The notes below the pieces were generated by a model. It was not told where the DNA came from, searched no databases, and was given only the letters and a program-made list of their open reading frames with translations. A stretch of 64,000 nucleotides of DNA from Phymatolithon calcareum (taxonomy: Eukaryota; Rhodophyta; Florideophyceae; Hapalidiales): NCBI GenBank assembly GCA_977006965.1, contig OZ345356.1:744001-808000 (forward strand), written 5' to 3'. Positions within the stretch are counted from its first letter, which is position 1. Every line of letters starts with the position of its first letter. A program made the position numbers and the translations under genes. Shown piece after piece: positions 62,941 to 64,000 of this stretch.

Positions 62941-64000
62941 CAGCGATGGTCTCGGACGGACGAAACCAGTCATCCGCCAATCCGGAGGCGAATTTTTGCC
63001 CTTTCTGGATAAAAGTGGAAAAATGGACTAACTAGTTGGCGGTCCACTGAATCGAAAACTTCTTCCATCAATCGTAGTCCGGATAAATGTTGTCTGGATT
63101 TTTTTTGTCGCAGACGGATAAAGCATGTTTTTGACAGTCGTAAATACTGTAAGCGGATGGTAATAAGGAATTACGGATTCGTTATGGACGGACGACGTAA
63201 ACTATTATCGCAATCGGACGGGTGGCGGATTTGTTTCCGGATCCGTTATGGATGGACCTCGTAATTTATCATTCCGGGTCGGATGGAGGGCGGATTTACG
63301 CAGTTTCACACCACACCTCTGCGCTAATATGGCACCTTATTGCAATCTGGCATGAACATAGAATAGTTGAAAGTAAGGAAACAATTTGGAAATCTAAAAC
63401 CTAATTAAATACCTCTACCGGTATAAAGAGGACATTCATCGCAAATATCGACGTCACCATCACCATATTACACAACGGCAATCAAAATTAATTTGTCTAC
63501 CATGACGTCGAGCAGCTCTCCGTCTTGCGGCAGTCTTTCTGGACCCTTCCCACCAAAGGACAAAAACGCCGCACAACACATTGTTGGTGAAATTATGGCT
63601 GGAAAGAATACCAACTTTCATCTAGTCGATCACGACTCAATCATCGGTCAGTCAAGAAGCACCCGTGTTCGGTCTTCAAAGTACGCAGGATAGATGCTAC
63701 TGTGCTACATGAATACTAAGTTGCACTGCGGATACATTGTGTGCAAATACTACGACAATCATGTCTGCCCCTTGAACACCGCTGTTAGGCACTACAACCC
63801 GAGCGGTGGTGGAACAACAAACTTTTCGACTCATATGGCCAAGCATGACCCGCAGAATGCCTACTCTTCTGTTATGATGTGGAAGCTTGATCCGAGCACG
63901 AAGTCGCTTCTGGCCAACGCCGCCGCTACTGCTGTTTACAAGAACTTCCAACCAGTAAGCTGGACCCACGGAAAGGCCGGTGTCGCTGATTTTGCATCGG
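62941..64000 (+). mobile_element. hAT element, 5' part (runs off the window)
   Basis: It begins CAGCGATGGTCTCGG, a hAT-type terminus. The preceding CAGGAAAT (62933-62940) is the expected 8 bp target. The left arm runs through this point uninterrupted (ATTTCCTG at about 43888-43895). The first 350 bp hold many CGGAT/ATCCG motifs, typical of subterminal transposase-binding repeats. Confidence 0.75.
63502..64000 (+). CDS. hAT transposase N-terminus with BED-type finger, partial
   Basis: ATG at 63502 opens a Ser-rich start. TAG at 63691-63693 interrupts the frame, which resumes at once (MLLCYMNTKLHCGYIVCKYY). A BED-like finger follows, with C-GYIV-C and GGTTNFSTHMAKH supplying Cys and His ligands. 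The frame stays open to the window end. The TAG may be a nonsense mutation, or the true protein may start at 63694. The role would be cut-and-paste transposition. Confidence 0.7.

Noticed and set aside
1-64000. CRISPR arrays, operons, rRNA genes, spliced-leader sequences
   Set aside because: None seen. Repeats here are transposons, segmental copies or simple sequence; pyrimidine tracts ending CTCAAG at 42000, 47130 and 55375 are intron 3' ends, not spliced leaders.

Overview
This is a repeat-rich, gene-poor stretch of a eukaryotic nuclear genome. Evidence: short spliced genes with pyrimidine-rich AG acceptors, TATA-type promoters, tRNA-derived SINEs, several non-LTR retrotransposon families with target-site duplications (TSDs), a chromodomain Ty3/gypsy element, and DNA transposons of the pogo/Tigger, Mutator, piggyBac and hAT types. 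A secreted netrin/TIMP-like gene and a possible CD225-like exon favour an animal, perhaps an arthropod. The Ty3/gypsy polyprotein reminds me most of oomycete elements. I do not assign a species.

Left third (1-28.9 kb): a segmental repeat unit present as A (1-4.9 kb), B (7.95-12.57 kb), C (17.0-23.5 kb) and a partial D (26.6-28.8 kb). The complete unit holds a four-helix membrane-protein gene, a hAT-like MITE, a 5'-truncated LINE sitting just upstream of a small Cys/His gene (called DICG after its Cys motif), and a tRNA-derived SINE. Copy D lacks the LINE and so shows the empty site. Between A and B lies a perfect-length inverted pair of Tigger elements whose 361 bp spacer is flipped relative to its paralogue at 15.4 kb. 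B is cut inside DICG by a GC-rich locus with a Golgi-type sulfotransferase-like gene. A 1.24 kb TRIM element precedes C. Two host-like genes (netrin/TIMP-like, CD225-like) lie at 24.9-26.5 kb.

Middle (29.25-40.44 kb): a nest. A Tigger element contains a minus-strand LINE, which contains a complete Ty3/gypsy element (two 590 bp LTRs) and, separately, a complete Mutator-like element. Every insertion except the Tigger has a readable direct repeat.

Right third (40.4-64 kb): four copies (M1-M4) of an unrecognised module of two divergently transcribed genes, 'a' and 'b', inside a larger duplicated block. M1 and M2 are direct; M4 is the inverted partner of M2 and shares its start-codon loss. Younger insertions tell the arms apart: a solo LTR in the left arm; a piggyBac element and the start of a hAT element in the right arm. 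A fifth DICG gene lies at 51.1 kb. Most genes here are transposon-derived or decayed. The best intact candidates are membrane gene C, DICG C, D and E, gene b of M3, the Mutator transposase and the Ty3 integrase/RT frame.
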